Origin: Armatimonadetes bacterium RBG_19FT_COMBO_69_19
Lineage (GTDB): Bacteria; Sysuimicrobiota; Sysuimicrobiia; Sysuimicrobiales; Kaftiobacteriaceae
Assembly: GCA_001768125.1 (NCBI GenBank)
Contig: MENB01000149.1
Coordinates: 1 to 6,124 of the forward strand
Direction of reading: 5' to 3'
Length of the DNA stretch: 6,124 bases
The notes under the pieces are model-generated. The model saw only the letters and a list, made by a program, of their open reading frames with translations. It was not told the origin of the DNA and did not search any database. A program made the position numbers and the translations under genes. Positions within the stretch are counted from its first letter, which is position 1, and each line of letters starts with the position of its first letter. Below are positions 5,580-6,124 of this stretch, piece after piece.

Positions 5580-6124
5580 CGGGATCGGGGCGACTCGTCG
5601 GGTGGGCGGACGTGGCGGAACTGCACGTAGAGGATGATATCATAGACGATCTTGAGCGCCCCGCCGACCACGAACGGCAGGCCGAGCGCTACGACCTGCA
5701 TCGCGTAGCCGGAGAGGATCGGGGTGACCGCCTGCGCCGCGTTGCGGACCACGTTCGTCAGCGCGGCCGCTCGGTTCCGCTCCTCGGGATCGACCACGGC
5801 CATGATGTAGCTCTGGCGGGTCGGCACGTCCATCTGCGAGAGCGCATGGCGGGCGAGCAGCAGGACCACGGCGAGCGGCAGTGTGGGCGCCGCCGGGATC
5901 AGCATCAGTAAGATGTTGCTCGGCAGGTGCGTGAAGACCATTGTGTTGATCAGGCCGATGCGGTCCGCGATGCGCGTGGCCGCAAGGAACGAGGCTGCCT
6001 GCAGCAGCCCAACCCCGAGGAAGATCGGCCCGAGCAGCTCCGGTCCGGCGCCCCAGCGCAGATGGAACCAGAACGCGATGAGACTCTGCACGACGAAGCC
6101 GCCCGCGAGGGAGTCGAGTCCGAA
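5576..6124 (-). CDS. MFS transporter, C-terminal part (5' truncated at the window edge)
   Basis: The frame is open to the end of the window, giving the last 182 residues of an inner-membrane carrier. Rough hydrophobic segments are 5-20, 31-50, 57-77, 81-96, 118-140 and 142-168, which fits helices 7-12 of a 12-helix major facilitator. The loop after the second segment, ATRIADRIG, matches the conserved MFS loop between helices 8 and 9. The loop QMDVPTRQSYIMAVVDPEERN between the fourth and fifth segments is the most distinctive stretch and should serve well for homology searches. The protein ends in a short charged cytosolic tail (RPPDESPRSR). The downstream HAD gene overlaps it by 4 nt, which suggests one operon. 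The substrate is unknown. Efflux is one possibility for this fold, but nothing visible decides it. Confidence 0.85.
   Translation of the reverse strand, partial: FGLDSLAGGFVVQSLIAFWFHLRWGAGPELLGPIFLGVGLLQAASFLAATRIADRIGLINTMVFTHLPSNILLMLIPAAPTLPLAVVLLLARHALSQMDVPTRQSYIMAVVDPEERNRAAALTNVVRNAAQAVTPILSGYAMQVVALGLPFVVGGALKIVYDIILYVQFRHVRPPDESPRSR

Noticed and set aside
4485..5630. Plus-strand open frame (381 codons) across the ACT-like and HAD genes
   Set aside because: It covers the HAD gene antisense and the ACT-like gene in another frame; its translation is low-complexity Arg/Ser/Pro sequence with no family resemblance.

Overview
The window reads as an ordinary chromosomal segment of a high-GC bacterium. 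It has dense coding, short or negative gene spacing, and many third-position G/C codons. Four genes run together on the plus strand: a Ycf45-like AAA/R3H protein, thymidylate kinase, a DarA/PstA-type c-di-AMP receptor and the clamp-loader delta' subunit. A DarA homologue between tmk and holB is a Firmicutes-type arrangement. Together with the Ycf45-like R3H protein it suggests a high-GC member of the Terrabacteria, such as a Symbiobacterium/Limnochordia-like Firmicute or a Sysuimicrobiota/Armatimonadota-like lineage. This placement is an inference from gene order and composition and has not been tested by phylogeny.

Layout. Bases 1-2387 (+) hold the truncated R3H protein gene, tmk, darA and holB. 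They are joined by an ATGA overlap, a 25-nt overlap and a 10-nt gap, so they probably form one transcript. Bases 2318-3235 (-) hold an endonuclease IV gene whose 3' end overlaps holB by 70 nt, tail to tail. Bases 3236-3302 are the only real intergenic space: a 67-nt divergent region with a clear Shine-Dalgarno for the next gene. Bases 3303-4885 (+) hold a PLP-dependent trans-sulfuration-family enzyme followed after 2 nt by a small ACT/CASTOR-like protein. Bases 4851-6124 (-) hold the C-terminal part of an MFS transporter and a HAD-family hydrolase joined by an ATGA overlap. The HAD gene converges on the ACT-like gene with a 35-nt overlap.

Function. The first operon combines dTTP supply (tmk) and replisome loading (holB) with a second-messenger receptor and a nucleic-acid-associated ATPase. 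The endonuclease IV belongs to base-excision repair. The PLP enzyme acts on sulfur amino acids, and the ACT-like protein beside it is a plausible but unproven amino-acid sensor or partner. The substrates of the MFS/HAD pair cannot be read from sequence.

I found no RNA genes, mobile elements, CRISPR arrays or long repeats, and no convincing new system. The points worth a second look are modest: the overlapping basic tail of endonuclease IV, the PLP enzyme-ACT pair, a HAD motif I lacking the second aspartate, and small deviations in otherwise conserved motifs.
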